From JANSWY01 sp965267245 (lineage in GTDB: Bacteria > Bacteroidota > Bacteroidia > Cytophagales > Cyclobacteriaceae): 64,000 bases of DNA. Position numbers and translations under genes: made by a program. Below the pieces are notes generated by a model. The model searched no databases, was not told the origin of the DNA, and saw nothing but the letters and a program-made list of their open reading frames with translations. The DNA lies in NCBI GenBank assembly GCA_965267245.1, contig OZ253939.1, forward strand, positions 3,472,001 to 3,536,000, written 5' to 3'. Each line of letters begins with the position of its first letter. Position 1 is the first letter of the stretch. Positions 54,778 through 63,230 of the stretch are shown here, one piece after another.

Positions 54778-56466
54778 CTAGTGAACTGAAGCGTCTCCAG
54801 ACCCTCTCGGGAACCGGATATTCTCCACGATTTCCTGAACCTCCTCAGGAGCTTCAGGAGTTAACCTACTTACCACTAAACTGACTACAACATTGACACA
54901 CATAGCTATTGTGCCAAAACCTTCTGGTGAAATTCCAAACCACCAATCTTCTTTAGTTCCTCCTCCGAAAAGGCCTAACTTATATTTCATCATGTAGAAC
55001 AACATCAAAGTAATTCCAATGATCATACCAGCCACTGCACCTTGTCTGTTCATTCGTTTGTCAAAAATTCCTAGAATAATCGCCGGGAAGAATGAAGCTG
55101 CAGCTAAACCAAAGGCCAGTGCCACGGTGGCCGCCACAAAACCTGGAGGGTTAATTCCAAAATAACCTGCTATGATTACAGCAATAGCTGCACCAGCTCT
55201 GGCCCACATTAGTTCTCCCTTTTCACTGATGTCTGGTTTGATCTGCTTTTTAATTAAATCGTGAGAGACACTGGTAGATATTACAAGTAACAGACCTGCC
55301 GCTGTTGATAGGGCTGCTGCTAGACCACCCGCTGCTACAAGTGCAATCACCCAGTTTGGCAACTGTGCAATTTCAGGATTAGCCAATACCATAATATCTC
55401 TATCAATTGTTAATTCATTGGCATCTGCATTACCCACATACTGGATTTTACCATCGCCATTTTTGTCATCATATTTGATCAGTCCAGTATTCTCCCAATT
55501 GCTAAACCAGGATGGCATGCTTTCATAAGGTTGTTCTGAAACTGTATTGATCAAATTAGTTCTTGCAAATGCTGCTATTGCAGGAGCAGTAGTATATAGA
55601 ATCGCAATAAAAATCAATGCATAACCCGCAGATATCCTTGCATCTTTTACTTTAGGTACTGTAAAAAATCTTACAATTACGTGAGGTAATCCAGCTGTAC
55701 CCACCATCAAGGCAAGTGTTATTGCAAATACATCAATCATTGGTTTAGACCCATCCGTGTATTCTGCAAAACCAAGTTCAACATGAAGTTGGTCAAGTTT
55801 ATCCAAGAGGTAAGTCCCATCAGCTAAAGTTCCTCCGAAACCAAGTTGCGGCAAGATATTTCCAGTCATCTGAAACGAAATGAAGAATGCAGGAACCATG
55901 AAAGCAAATATGAGCACGCAATATTGTGCCACCTGCGTGTAGGTAATCCCTTTCATGCCACCAAGTACTGCATAGAAGAATACAATAGCCATACCAATGT
56001 AAACACCTACATTAATATCAACTTCAAGGAATCGGCTAAAAACCACTCCCACACCTCTCATCTGGCCAGCTACATATGTAAATGAGACAATTATTGCACA
56101 TATAACCGCCACAGTTCTGGCTACATCTGAGTAATATCGGTCACCTATAAAATCAGGAACAGTAAACTTCCCAAATTTTCTAAGATATGGTGCCAGAAGA
56201 AGTGCAAGCAACACGTATCCTCCAGTCCAACCCATCAGGTATACAGCTCCATCATACCCGGCAAAGGAGATAATTCCTGCCATTGAGATAAATGATGCTG
56301 CTGACATCCAATCAGCTGCTGTGGCCATTCCATTGGCCAATGGAGGCACACCTCCTCCGGCAACATAAAATTCTTTTGTTGATCCAGCCCTCGACCAGAT
56401 CGCTATTCCAATATAGAGGGCGAAAGTGATCCCTACTATTACGAAAGTCCAAACTTGTACATCCAT
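54778..56466 (-). CDS. Sodium:solute symporter, VC_2705 (TIGR03648) subfamily, probable acetate/monocarboxylate
   Basis: This 562-residue SLC5 transporter has about 13 helices and begins MDVQVWTFVIVGITFALYIG; EFYVAGGGVPPLANGMATAA and AADWMSAASFISMAGIISF are diagnostic of the ActP group. An insert (about 305-360) has an EF-hand-like loop, KNGDGKIQYVGNADAN, as in the VC_2705 subfamily. Its small-subunit gene (DUF4212) precedes it by 21 bases. The group imports acetate and similar acids with sodium. The acs and transporter-kinase genes nearby support acetate as substrate. Confidence 0.92.
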   Translation of the reverse strand: MDVQVWTFVIVGITFALYIGIAIWSRAGSTKEFYVAGGGVPPLANGMATAADWMSAASFISMAGIISFAGYDGAVYLMGWTGGYVLLALLLAPYLRKFGKFTVPDFIGDRYYSDVARTVAVICAIIVSFTYVAGQMRGVGVVFSRFLEVDINVGVYIGMAIVFFYAVLGGMKGITYTQVAQYCVLIFAFMVPAFFISFQMTGNILPQLGFGGTLADGTYLLDKLDQLHVELGFAEYTDGSKPMIDVFAITLALMVGTAGLPHVIVRFFTVPKVKDARISAGYALIFIAILYTTAPAIAAFARTNLINTVSEQPYESMPSWFSNWENTGLIKYDDKNGDGKIQYVGNADANELTIDRDIMVLANPEIAQLPNWVIALVAAGGLAAALSTAAGLLLVISTSVSHDLIKKQIKPDISEKGELMWARAGAAIAVIIAGYFGINPPGFVAATVALAFGLAAASFFPAIILGIFDKRMNRQGAVAGMIIGITLMLFYMMKYKLGLFGGGTKEDWWFGISPEGFGTIAMCVNVVVSLVVSRLTPEAPEEVQEIVENIRFPRGSGDASVH

Positions 56467-56487
56467 GATAATCTCTTTTGTTATTTG

Positions 56488-56745
56488 TTACTTTTCATCC
56501 ACATCAAACTCTTGATCCAGTTTATTCATCAGTCGGACGTAGACGAATATGAGAATCACGAATACATAAATTGATCCTTGCTGAGCAAACCAAAAGCCCA
56601 GTTTAAAACCGCCAAGCCTGACGTTATTGAGTGCGTCTGCAAAAAGAATTCCAGCTCCATAACTCACAACAAACCATATTGCCAGGAGAATTGAGAGGTA
56701 CTGAACATTCTTTTGCCAGTATTTCTTCATTTTATTCTTATCCAT
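56488..56745 (-). CDS. DUF4212 symporter small subunit
   Basis: This 85-residue protein has two membrane helices (about 14-35 and 50-70) and the family segment YLSILLAIWFVVSYGAGI with FADALNNVRLGGFKLGFWFA (TIGR03647/DUF4212). It is the small subunit that accompanies VC_2705-type sodium:solute symporters. It starts 12 bases after the porin gene and precedes the symporter by 21 bases. Confidence 0.94.
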   Translation of the reverse strand: MDKNKMKKYWQKNVQYLSILLAIWFVVSYGAGILFADALNNVRLGGFKLGFWFAQQGSIYVFVILIFVYVRLMNKLDQEFDVDEK

Positions 56746-56757
56746 TGTAGTTAAGTT

Positions 56758-58002
56758 TTATAAAAATATATGTGTCTGTAAGGTTAATACTCCAGTTCTG
56801 TCAGGCGCATCTCCAGTGTAGTTAGCCTGAGTGGAATTATATTCCAATGTTACTTTTGCATTATGTCCTGATATGAACCAGTTGGCTCCAAGTTGGAATG
56901 AATTACCCGCATTTTCGAACGCCTCAAAATCTCGTGTGCTATAAGCAACATATGGCATGAATCTGCCTTTCTCGGTGAACTCCGGTAATAGGTACCCAAA
57001 TTGACCGTAAATAGAATTGCCAGTACCGTAAGTTGTACCTAGCGCATAATTTTCACCATAATTGAAATTGTAGAACACTGCATATGCATTAATTGCTGAG
57101 TTGCCACCCACTGGTGCATCATAGTAAACATCAAATGCTATATGATTTACATTTTTGGATACGACCTCACCGTTTTCTCTGGCGACCACACCATTAGCAT
57201 GACTAAAGAACCCAGCCCCGATATTCAATACTGACTTTTTCCCCATATAAGTCCCCACTCTGTATGGCAGTTTATTGGATTCCTGATCCATAATCTGGAA
57301 GTCTACATACCCTTGAATTACACGAGATGCATCATCTGGAAAAAGTCTTTTCCCTGAATAACTTGGCGCTACAACTAATGAATCTGCTCCAACACTTCCG
57401 AGTGATGCAGCCAATGCATCATTGATTGCAAAATGATAATTAAGTTTTCCAACTCGTCCCTTGGCATAAATTCCTAAATGACGAGCAAACTGATCTGATA
57501 ATCCTAGTTGAGCCCATGCCTGTCGATAATTGTCCAGCGTCATGAAATTCAAAGTACTCGCTGAGGTAATTCTGGATAGTCCATTCCAGTAATGAAGACC
57601 TCCTCCAATTGACAATTGGTCCACAACCTTGAATTCCGTCCAAGCTGCATGTAAAAATATTTGAGGACCATTTCCCTGTACACCTGTGGGTGTCATGTTT
57701 GCGGTAGTCAAATTATTAAGCCCCCAGTGAGTAAGGATTAGAAACCTTGGAGAAATTTGAGCAAAAGCCAATAACCTTGACCTTCGTACCCTGGGTGTAA
57801 CCTTAAAATCATCATCCCCGGATAGATTATTAGATTGTGCCCAGATTTGGTGCCATGTAATGAACCTTATATATTTTGATCCTGATTCGTTGAGCTTCAA
57901 CGTAAGAGGAGCATACTTTTCGTCAACTTTTTGTTTCTCGTCCTGTGCGGACACACAAAGAGCCGAACTCATTAATAAATAAATAATGATTAGCTTTTTC
58001 AT
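56758..58002 (-). CDS. Outer-membrane beta-barrel porin, probable acetate-uptake porin
   Basis: This 414-residue protein has a signal peptide (MKKLIIIYLLMSSALCVSAQ) and a beta-barrel of OprO/OprP-like type, with alternating aromatic strands and a C-terminal phenylalanine-leucine (LTLQTHIFL). It is likely to let small acids cross the outer membrane, since the next two genes encode an acid symporter and its small subunit. It is first in that operon, with a 26-base inverted repeat (58100-58125) upstream that could be its operator. Confidence 0.82.
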   Translation of the reverse strand: MKKLIIIYLLMSSALCVSAQDEKQKVDEKYAPLTLKLNESGSKYIRFITWHQIWAQSNNLSGDDDFKVTPRVRRSRLLAFAQISPRFLILTHWGLNNLTTANMTPTGVQGNGPQIFLHAAWTEFKVVDQLSIGGGLHYWNGLSRITSASTLNFMTLDNYRQAWAQLGLSDQFARHLGIYAKGRVGKLNYHFAINDALAASLGSVGADSLVVAPSYSGKRLFPDDASRVIQGYVDFQIMDQESNKLPYRVGTYMGKKSVLNIGAGFFSHANGVVARENGEVVSKNVNHIAFDVYYDAPVGGNSAINAYAVFYNFNYGENYALGTTYGTGNSIYGQFGYLLPEFTEKGRFMPYVAYSTRDFEAFENAGNSFQLGANWFISGHNAKVTLEYNSTQANYTGDAPDRTGVLTLQTHIFL

Positions 58003-58099
58003 ATTTTCAATGAATTGGGTCTAACGTTTAATTTTTCTAAAATTCTTCCGACGAAAGCCTCAACAAATTGAAAATATTTGAATTCAATTCATAGTTTGA

Positions 58100-58125
58100 T
58101 GTATATATGCGCTAATTTATATACA
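58100..58125. promoter_or_regulatory. Inverted repeat upstream of porin operon
   Basis: TGTATATA (58100-58107) and TATATACA (58118-58125) are a perfect inverted repeat with a ten-base spacer TGCGCTAATT. In reverse orientation it resembles the repeat at 58591-58615 on the other side of the zinc-ribbon gene. It may be an operator or one end of a small mobile-element remnant. Confidence 0.5.
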
Positions 58126-58133
58126 TAAAGCTT

Positions 58134-58553
58134 CTATTCCTTGAATTTCTCCCATTTGATCAACATATATTTATCCCCTAAAGCGGTAATGATCAAACCA
58201 GAGTCTTTAGTGTTCTGATTATCAGATATATAAGTAACCAATTCTTCATGGCTGAGAATGCGATATGTGGGATGATATCCCTTATTTTCTGGCGCTTTTA
58301 TACGGTATTTTCTTACCCAATTCATTACAGACACATGGCTCACGCCTAGCAATCTTTCGATCTCCCGGAAGCTAACTCCCTCAATGTAAAGTTGTAAAGC
58401 CTTGGTCACAAAATAAGGATCCACTGATTTTCCAGCTTTACTTACTGTATAAAAATAATTACATTGTTTGCATTTATAGCGCTGACGGTCATTAATTATT
58501 CCGCTCTTTACAGAATTTTCAGAATTACACCTTGGGCAAATCGGATATTTCAA
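58134..58553 (-). CDS. IS1-type zinc-ribbon/HTH protein, possible domesticated regulator
   Basis: This 139-residue protein has an N-terminal zinc ribbon (Cys6, Cys9, Cys28, Cys31; CPRC and CKQC) like InsA of IS1/IS1595 transposases, then a helix-turn-helix (about 52-85, EGVSFREIERLLGVSHVSVM) and a C-terminal part (about 95-139, TYRILSHEELVTYISDN to KYMLIKWEKFKE) that is not a DDE catalytic domain. No InsB-type partner follows. The start is a TTG at 58553; no in-frame ATG exists nearby. It could act as a DNA-binding regulator of the porin operon or itself, or be a transposon remnant. The inverted AT-rich repeats on both sides fit either idea. Confidence 0.75.
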   Translation of the reverse strand: MKYPICPRCNSENSVKSGIINDRQRYKCKQCNYFYTVSKAGKSVDPYFVTKALQLYIEGVSFREIERLLGVSHVSVMNWVRKYRIKAPENKGYHPTYRILSHEELVTYISDNQNTKDSGLIITALGDKYMLIKWEKFKE

Positions 58554-58571
58554 AACTAAATTTTTTTTGTG

Positions 58572-58615
58572 TATATCAATTTAGCAAGAATATATCAATT
58601 TAGCAAATTATATAC
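58572..58615. repeat. Direct repeat TATATCAATTTAGCAA and palindrome-like extension
   Basis: TATATCAATTTAGCAA occurs identically at 58572-58587 and 58591-58606, a 19-base period. The second copy extends to 58615 and is nearly palindromic. It lies just upstream of the zinc-ribbon gene (minus strand) and overlaps the stop codon of the ZIP gene. Likely a pair of binding sites for that protein. Confidence 0.65.
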
Positions 58616-59336
58616 TTTCGACTATGATTGCTGAGAATACACCTAAGAAAAGTGCAATTAATTTTCTGATATCTGTCCGGTGGCCGGGGTTGCTTTCTAC
58701 AAAAATAGTGGTGGAAATATGAAGAAAACTCCCAGAAACGAGTGCAAATAAATAACTCGTACTTTCTTCATCCATATTGATGTAATTGCTTAGCAATAGT
58801 CCCAAAGGGGTCATAATAGCAAAGATCGTCAACAAGCCAAATAGCCAAAAACGATTAATAATCTGAGTCGATAAAACGCTCATCAATGCAAAAGCAGCCG
58901 GCATTTTATGCAAAACAATTCCAAATAAAATGGTATGAGATTCGTGTTTTGCATGAATTGACGATGGATGTGACAGTAACGCACCTTCCAGTAAGGCATG
59001 AATACACAATGCAATCAATAGCGATATAGAAAGCATAGGTTTATGACCATGGTGATGTGTGTTTTGATGCATGTGTCCATGTTCCACACCGCTTGTAAAG
59101 AATTCTAAAATATGCTGCAATAAGAAACCCACCAGCACGAATACACCCACTTTATAAGGAACACGTGACTCTGAAAATAGCTCTGGTAAAATGTGAATAA
59201 CCGTAATGGAAAACAAATACGCCCCAGCGAATACGAGAGGAGTCTTAAAAGTATTCGATTTTAAATTGAGAATAAAATAGGAGGCTCCAGCTCCGATGGT
59301 CGTCAATATTAATATTATGATAGTTTGTACCATCAA
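58608..59336 (-). CDS. ZIP-family divalent metal transporter
   Basis: This 242-residue ZIP transporter has about eight helices; metal-site motifs are HILPELFSE, HALLEGALLSHPS and LHKMPAAFALM, with a His-rich loop (about 90-100, HGHMHQNTHHHGHKP). It likely imports zinc or another divalent metal into the cytoplasm. Its start overlaps the methyltransferase gene stop by four bases (ATGA). The stop codon lies within the AT-rich repeat next to the zinc-ribbon gene. Confidence 0.9.
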   Translation of the reverse strand: MMVQTIIILILTTIGAGASYFILNLKSNTFKTPLVFAGAYLFSITVIHILPELFSESRVPYKVGVFVLVGFLLQHILEFFTSGVEHGHMHQNTHHHGHKPMLSISLLIALCIHALLEGALLSHPSSIHAKHESHTILFGIVLHKMPAAFALMSVLSTQIINRFWLFGLLTIFAIMTPLGLLLSNYINMDEESTSYLFALVSGSFLHISTTIFVESNPGHRTDIRKLIALFLGVFSAIIVESI

Positions 59337-60067
59337 ATCTTTTCAACTATGTATATAAGTCTCTCAGAAGACTCCTGAACATAAGGCTCCAGATCGTAAT
59401 TCCCTAAACGAGATATCAATTTTAATCCAGCATCTTCGAAATACGTGAGAAACTCATCATCACGAATAACCTTAACCCTTTCCTGAAAAATAAAGTTTTC
59501 TTCTTCGTCGATTATTTGAATTTCTTTCAAAATAACATCATTTTCCAGTTTTCGGGATATTTTAAATATAATACCATCAATAATTTTCTCCTCAGAAGAT
59601 ACCAGTGCATTTAGAACCAAGTAGGGATTAAGGAAATCTAAGAACAATTTCCCTCCTTTCTTCAATGAAACTGACATGTTAAAAAGCGCCTGTTTGTTCT
59701 CTTCAAGTGATTCGAAATAGCCTATGCTCGTAAAAAAATTCAAAACCACATCAAAACTTGAGGTTTTGTAGGGAATTCGCATGTCCCATTTTTCGAATCG
59801 CAGATTCTTATTTTCAAACTGTTTAGCAAAATCAATATTGGACCTGGAAAGATCTATTCCTGTTACATCGAAACCTTTTTGATTAAGATAGATGGCATGC
59901 CTACCTTTACCACACGCCACATCTAAAATTTTGTCGCTTTCCTTTAAGTACTTTTTTTCTCGTAGCTGATCAATGAAAAATTGAGCTTCCTGCTCATCTC
60001 TGTTTCGATACAGCTTATGGTAATATGGTGAATCAAACCACTTCCCGAACCAGTCAAGACTGCTCAC
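59333..60067 (-). CDS. Class I SAM-dependent methyltransferase
   Basis: This 244-residue methyltransferase has motif I ILDVACGKGRHAIYLNQKGF, the acidic motif II DVTGIDLSRSN and VVLNFFTSIGYFE. The substrate is not predictable. It sits directly between apbE and the ZIP gene, one base after the apbE stop codon, with a four-base overlap with the ZIP gene downstream. Confidence 0.9.
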   Translation of the reverse strand: MSSLDWFGKWFDSPYYHKLYRNRDEQEAQFFIDQLREKKYLKESDKILDVACGKGRHAIYLNQKGFDVTGIDLSRSNIDFAKQFENKNLRFEKWDMRIPYKTSSFDVVLNFFTSIGYFESLEENKQALFNMSVSLKKGGKLFLDFLNPYLVLNALVSSEEKIIDGIIFKISRKLENDVILKEIQIIDEEENFIFQERVKVIRDDEFLTYFEDAGLKLISRLGNYDLEPYVQESSERLIYIVEKI

Positions 60068-61072
60068 CTACTCAAGTATTATGTTTTTTGCAACATTAGA
60101 GGTGGTGTAGGTTACTATTTCACCATTCTCATCTGAATAAATTAAATGAGCTTCTAATGAATCATTTTCATCAACTATTTTCTTAGATTCTTCAAAGCCA
60201 AGTACCATGAAAGCAGTAGCATATGCATCAGCTAATATGCAATTCTCATGAAATACGGTCGCACTTAAAAGTGTGTGCTCCACTGGGTATCCTGTGAACG
60301 GACTTATAGTGTGGGCATATTTTTTTCCATCTCTTACGAAGAAATTACGGTAATTACCACTTGTAGCCATGGACATATTACTCAACATAACTTTTGCAGC
60401 TAACTTTCTTTCATCTCTGCTTACAGTAGGATCCTCTATACCAATGGTCCATACGGCACCATTTGGTTTTTTCCCGGAGCATCGTACCTCACCACCAATT
60501 TCCACCATATATGCCTTGTGCCCCAATCCATTCAAAAAATTAGCAACCAAGTCAACAGCATACCCTTTAGCGATTGCACTGAAATCAAGATACATTCCAC
60601 GGCTCATGGTCACTTTCTTCTTATCAAATTGTACTTTCTCAAAGCCAGAATACTCCATTAATGAATCTACTAAGGCACTATCAGGAACATTTATCAATTT
60701 ACCAGGTCCAAAACCCCATTGGTTAACCAGTGGACCCACTGTTGGATCAAAAGCACCTCCTGTTTCTTCAAAAACCTTTGCCGCCGATGCTAAAATCGGG
60801 TAGAAAAAATTGGTACTATAACTTAACTCATAATTCTTGTTAAGTGTTGATATCTCTGATGTAGTTACATACGTGGATAGTGAATTATTGAAAACTGTAA
60901 GCAACGAGTCTATCTGAGGTTTCAGCTCATCTGATGCCTCTTTCACTACCTTAACCGAATATGGAACTACTCCCATTGTAACCCCTGTAATCGATTCGAT
61001 TACCATAGGTTGTTCCTTTACCCCGTTACATCCCGCAACAACGACCAATATCAAAAAAAATACCCTTTTCAC
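60068..61072 (-). CDS. apbE: FAD:protein FMN transferase (ApbE) lipoprotein
   Basis: ApbE covalently attaches FMN to a threonine in periplasmic proteins such as NqrC and RnfG. The 334-residue lipoprotein has a signal ending LVVVAGC and family motifs FDPTVGPLVNQWGFGPG, LDFSAIAKGYAVDLVANFL, GGEVRCSGKKPNG and the C-terminal YAHTISPFTGYPVEH. Its location in the periplasm fits the lipobox. It is first in an operon with the methyltransferase and ZIP genes. A near-match -7 element TAATTTCG (minus strand 61098-61091) lies upstream. Confidence 0.94.
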   Translation of the reverse strand: MKRVFFLILVVVAGCNGVKEQPMVIESITGVTMGVVPYSVKVVKEASDELKPQIDSLLTVFNNSLSTYVTTSEISTLNKNYELSYSTNFFYPILASAAKVFEETGGAFDPTVGPLVNQWGFGPGKLINVPDSALVDSLMEYSGFEKVQFDKKKVTMSRGMYLDFSAIAKGYAVDLVANFLNGLGHKAYMVEIGGEVRCSGKKPNGAVWTIGIEDPTVSRDERKLAAKVMLSNMSMATSGNYRNFFVRDGKKYAHTISPFTGYPVEHTLLSATVFHENCILADAYATAFMVLGFEESKKIVDENDSLEAHLIYSDENGEIVTYTTSNVAKNIILE

Positions 61073-61208
61073 TTAATCTGATTTAAGATGCGAAATTAGT
61101 CATAATTATGAAACGATCGGAGACTTACTTCATTTTCCAATCAATTAGCATAAAAGTACTCATTTGCTATGATTTGAAAGTATGTTTCTACATCCAATCA
61201 AAGAGGTT

Positions 61209-61216
61209 TATATTTG
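61209..61216 (+). promoter_or_regulatory. ruvB promoter -7 element
   Basis: TATATTTG matches TAnnTTTG exactly, 21 bases before the ruvB start. Confidence 0.5.
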
Positions 61217-61237
61217 TTGGATCAATAAATTAATGGT

Positions 61238-62266
61238 ATGCGCGAAGATTATTTGACAGGTGCGGATGATGGTATGAGCACAGACGAAAGAGAGTTTGAA
61301 AGAGCGCTTAGACCATTAAGTTTTGATGATTTCTCTGGACAAGCCAAAGTTGTTGAAAACCTGAAAATATTTGTCCAGGCTGCCAAACAACGTAATGAAC
61401 CATTAGACCATGTCCTTCTACATGGCCCTCCCGGACTTGGGAAGACCACTCTATCACATATTATTGCCAATGAATTGGAATCCAGTATTAAGGTCACCAG
61501 CGGGCCCGTACTTGATAAACCATCTGAACTGGCAGGACTTCTCACTAATCTGGAAGAAAATGATGTCTTGTTTATAGATGAAATACACAGGCTCAACCCT
61601 ATAGTGGAGGAATACCTGTATTCTGCGATGGAGGACTTTAGAATTGACATCATGCTGGATTCCGGACCTAATGCCCGTTCAGTACAAATTGGTCTAAATC
61701 CATTTACTTTAATTGGGGCCACTACAAGATCAGGATTACTAACTTCGCCACTTAGAGCTCGGTTTGGCATCAATTCAAGGTTAGAATACTATGACACTAA
61801 ACTACTCTCAGGCATCATAATCCGCTCTGCTGATATTCTAGGCTCTCCAATACATGAAGAAGCCTCATTTGAAATCGCCAGAAGATCTCGTGGTACGCCA
61901 AGAATTTGCAATAACCTCCTCAGAAGAACACGAGATTTTGCTCAAATCAAAGGAGACGGGACGATTACCAAAGAAATTGCTGAAATCGCATTAAATGCAC
62001 TTGATGTGGATGAAAATGGACTGGATGAAATGGACAACAGAATCCTCAACACCATCATTCACAAATTCAAAGGTGGTCCGGTAGGTCTCAATACAATTGC
62101 AACAGCTTGCAGTGAGGAAGCAGAAACAATTGAAGAAGTATATGAACCCTTTCTTATCAAGGAAGGATATATTAAGCGAACTTCAAGAGGTAGAGAAGCA
62201 ACCGAACTAGCATATAAACACCTAAATGTTGTCCCTCCGGGCAGAACAAGAGGCCTTTTCGATTAA
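61238..62266 (+). CDS. ruvB: Holliday junction branch migration ATPase RuvB
   Basis: RuvB, a AAA+ motor, drives branch migration with RuvA. The 342-residue protein has the Walker A LLHGPPGLGKTTLSHIIANE, Walker B VLFIDEIHRLNPIVEEYLY, sensor 1 LIGATTRSGLLTSPLRARFG and the C-terminal winged helix (GLNTIATACSEEAETIEEVY, ending PGRTRGLFD). Length is normal. It is followed at once by queG. Confidence 0.97.
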   Translation: MREDYLTGADDGMSTDEREFERALRPLSFDDFSGQAKVVENLKIFVQAAKQRNEPLDHVLLHGPPGLGKTTLSHIIANELESSIKVTSGPVLDKPSELAGLLTNLEENDVLFIDEIHRLNPIVEEYLYSAMEDFRIDIMLDSGPNARSVQIGLNPFTLIGATTRSGLLTSPLRARFGINSRLEYYDTKLLSGIIIRSADILGSPIHEEASFEIARRSRGTPRICNNLLRRTRDFAQIKGDGTITKEIAEIALNALDVDENGLDEMDNRILNTIIHKFKGGPVGLNTIATACSEEAETIEEVYEPFLIKEGYIKRTSRGREATELAYKHLNVVPPGRTRGLFD

Positions 62267-63205
62267 ATGTCATCTATCGATACAAACACTGATCTTGTAA
62301 AAAAGACAGCTGCAGCACTAGGATTCAGTTTCTGCGGCATATCTAAAGCTGAATTCCTGGAAGATGAAGCCCCACGACTGGAAAACTGGCTCAAGAATAA
62401 TATGCATGGGAATATGGGTTATATGGCCAATCACTTCGATAAACGACTAGACCCCACCAAATTGGTGGAAGGATCAAAATCAGTCATTTCATTGGTATAT
62501 AATTATTTCCCTGCCAAAGACATTGCAGAAAACAAAAGCTACAAAATTGCCAAGTATGCATTTGGAGAAGATTATCATTTTGTGATCAAGGATAAACTCA
62601 AATCTTTTTTTAATGAATTAAAGGAAAACATTTCTCAAGACTTGCAAGGTCGGGTGTTTGTGGACTCGGCACCTGTTCATGAAAGGGCCTGGGCTGCTAA
62701 ATCAGGCATTGGCTGGATTGGTAAAAACTCATTGTTATTGAACAGATCAATGGGAAGTTTCTTTTTTCTGGCTGAAATTATTTCAGATCTTGAGCTCATT
62801 CCAGATGGTCCAATTAAAGATTACTGCGGCACATGCACGAGTTGCATAGATGCTTGTCCTACAGATGCCATCCCCCAACCTTATGTGGTAGATGCCAGTA
62901 AGTGCATTAGTTATTTGACTATCGAATTAAAAGATGAAATTCCACATGAATTTGAAGGCCAATTTGAAGATTGGGTATTCGGATGTGATATCTGCCAGGA
63001 TGTTTGCCCATGGAACCGATTCAGCAAACCACATCAGGAAGAAAGATTTACTCCAAACAATAAGTTAGACATGACTAAAAAAGAATGGGAGGAACTAACA
63101 GAAGAAACTTTTAGAGTGATCTTTAAGAATTCAGCGGTAAAAAGAACAAAGTATTCAGGGTTGAAACGAAATATCGATTATGCAAAAAAAATCCCGCTTG
63201 GTTGA
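62267..63205 (+). CDS. queG: Epoxyqueuosine reductase QueG
   Basis: QueG reduces epoxyqueuosine to queuosine in tRNA, using cobalamin and two 4Fe-4S clusters. The 312-residue protein has the N-terminal reductase region (GFSFCGISKAEFLEDEAPRL), the AWAAKSGIGWIGKNSLLLN motif and the ferredoxin-like cysteines CGTCTSCIDACPTDAI and CDICQDVCPWN. The C-terminal HEAT-like extension of longer members is absent, as in other Bacteroidota. It starts at the base after ruvB. Its last codons overlap a terminator used by the convergent small gene. Confidence 0.95.
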   Translation: MSSIDTNTDLVKKTAAALGFSFCGISKAEFLEDEAPRLENWLKNNMHGNMGYMANHFDKRLDPTKLVEGSKSVISLVYNYFPAKDIAENKSYKIAKYAFGEDYHFVIKDKLKSFFNELKENISQDLQGRVFVDSAPVHERAWAAKSGIGWIGKNSLLLNRSMGSFFFLAEIISDLELIPDGPIKDYCGTCTSCIDACPTDAIPQPYVVDASKCISYLTIELKDEIPHEFEGQFEDWVFGCDICQDVCPWNRFSKPHQEERFTPNNKLDMTKKEWEELTEETFRVIFKNSAVKRTKYSGLKRNIDYAKKIPLG

Positions 63206-63212
63206 GCGGGAT
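63181..63212 (-). terminator. Terminator of small convergent gene, inside queG 3' end
   Basis: On the minus strand ATCCCGCT and AGCGGGAT form an eight-base stem with a six-base loop, followed by eight T. The T run and one arm are the last codons of queG (AAAAAAATCCCG region). It terminates the 63231-63422 gene; on the plus strand it has no T run. Confidence 0.85.
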
Positions 63213-63230
63213 ATTGGGTTGCTGTTTAAT

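Noticed and set aside
58134..58553. Complete IS1 insertion sequence
   Set aside because: There is no DDE transposase frame and no target-site duplication; only an InsA-like domain with imperfect flanking repeats.
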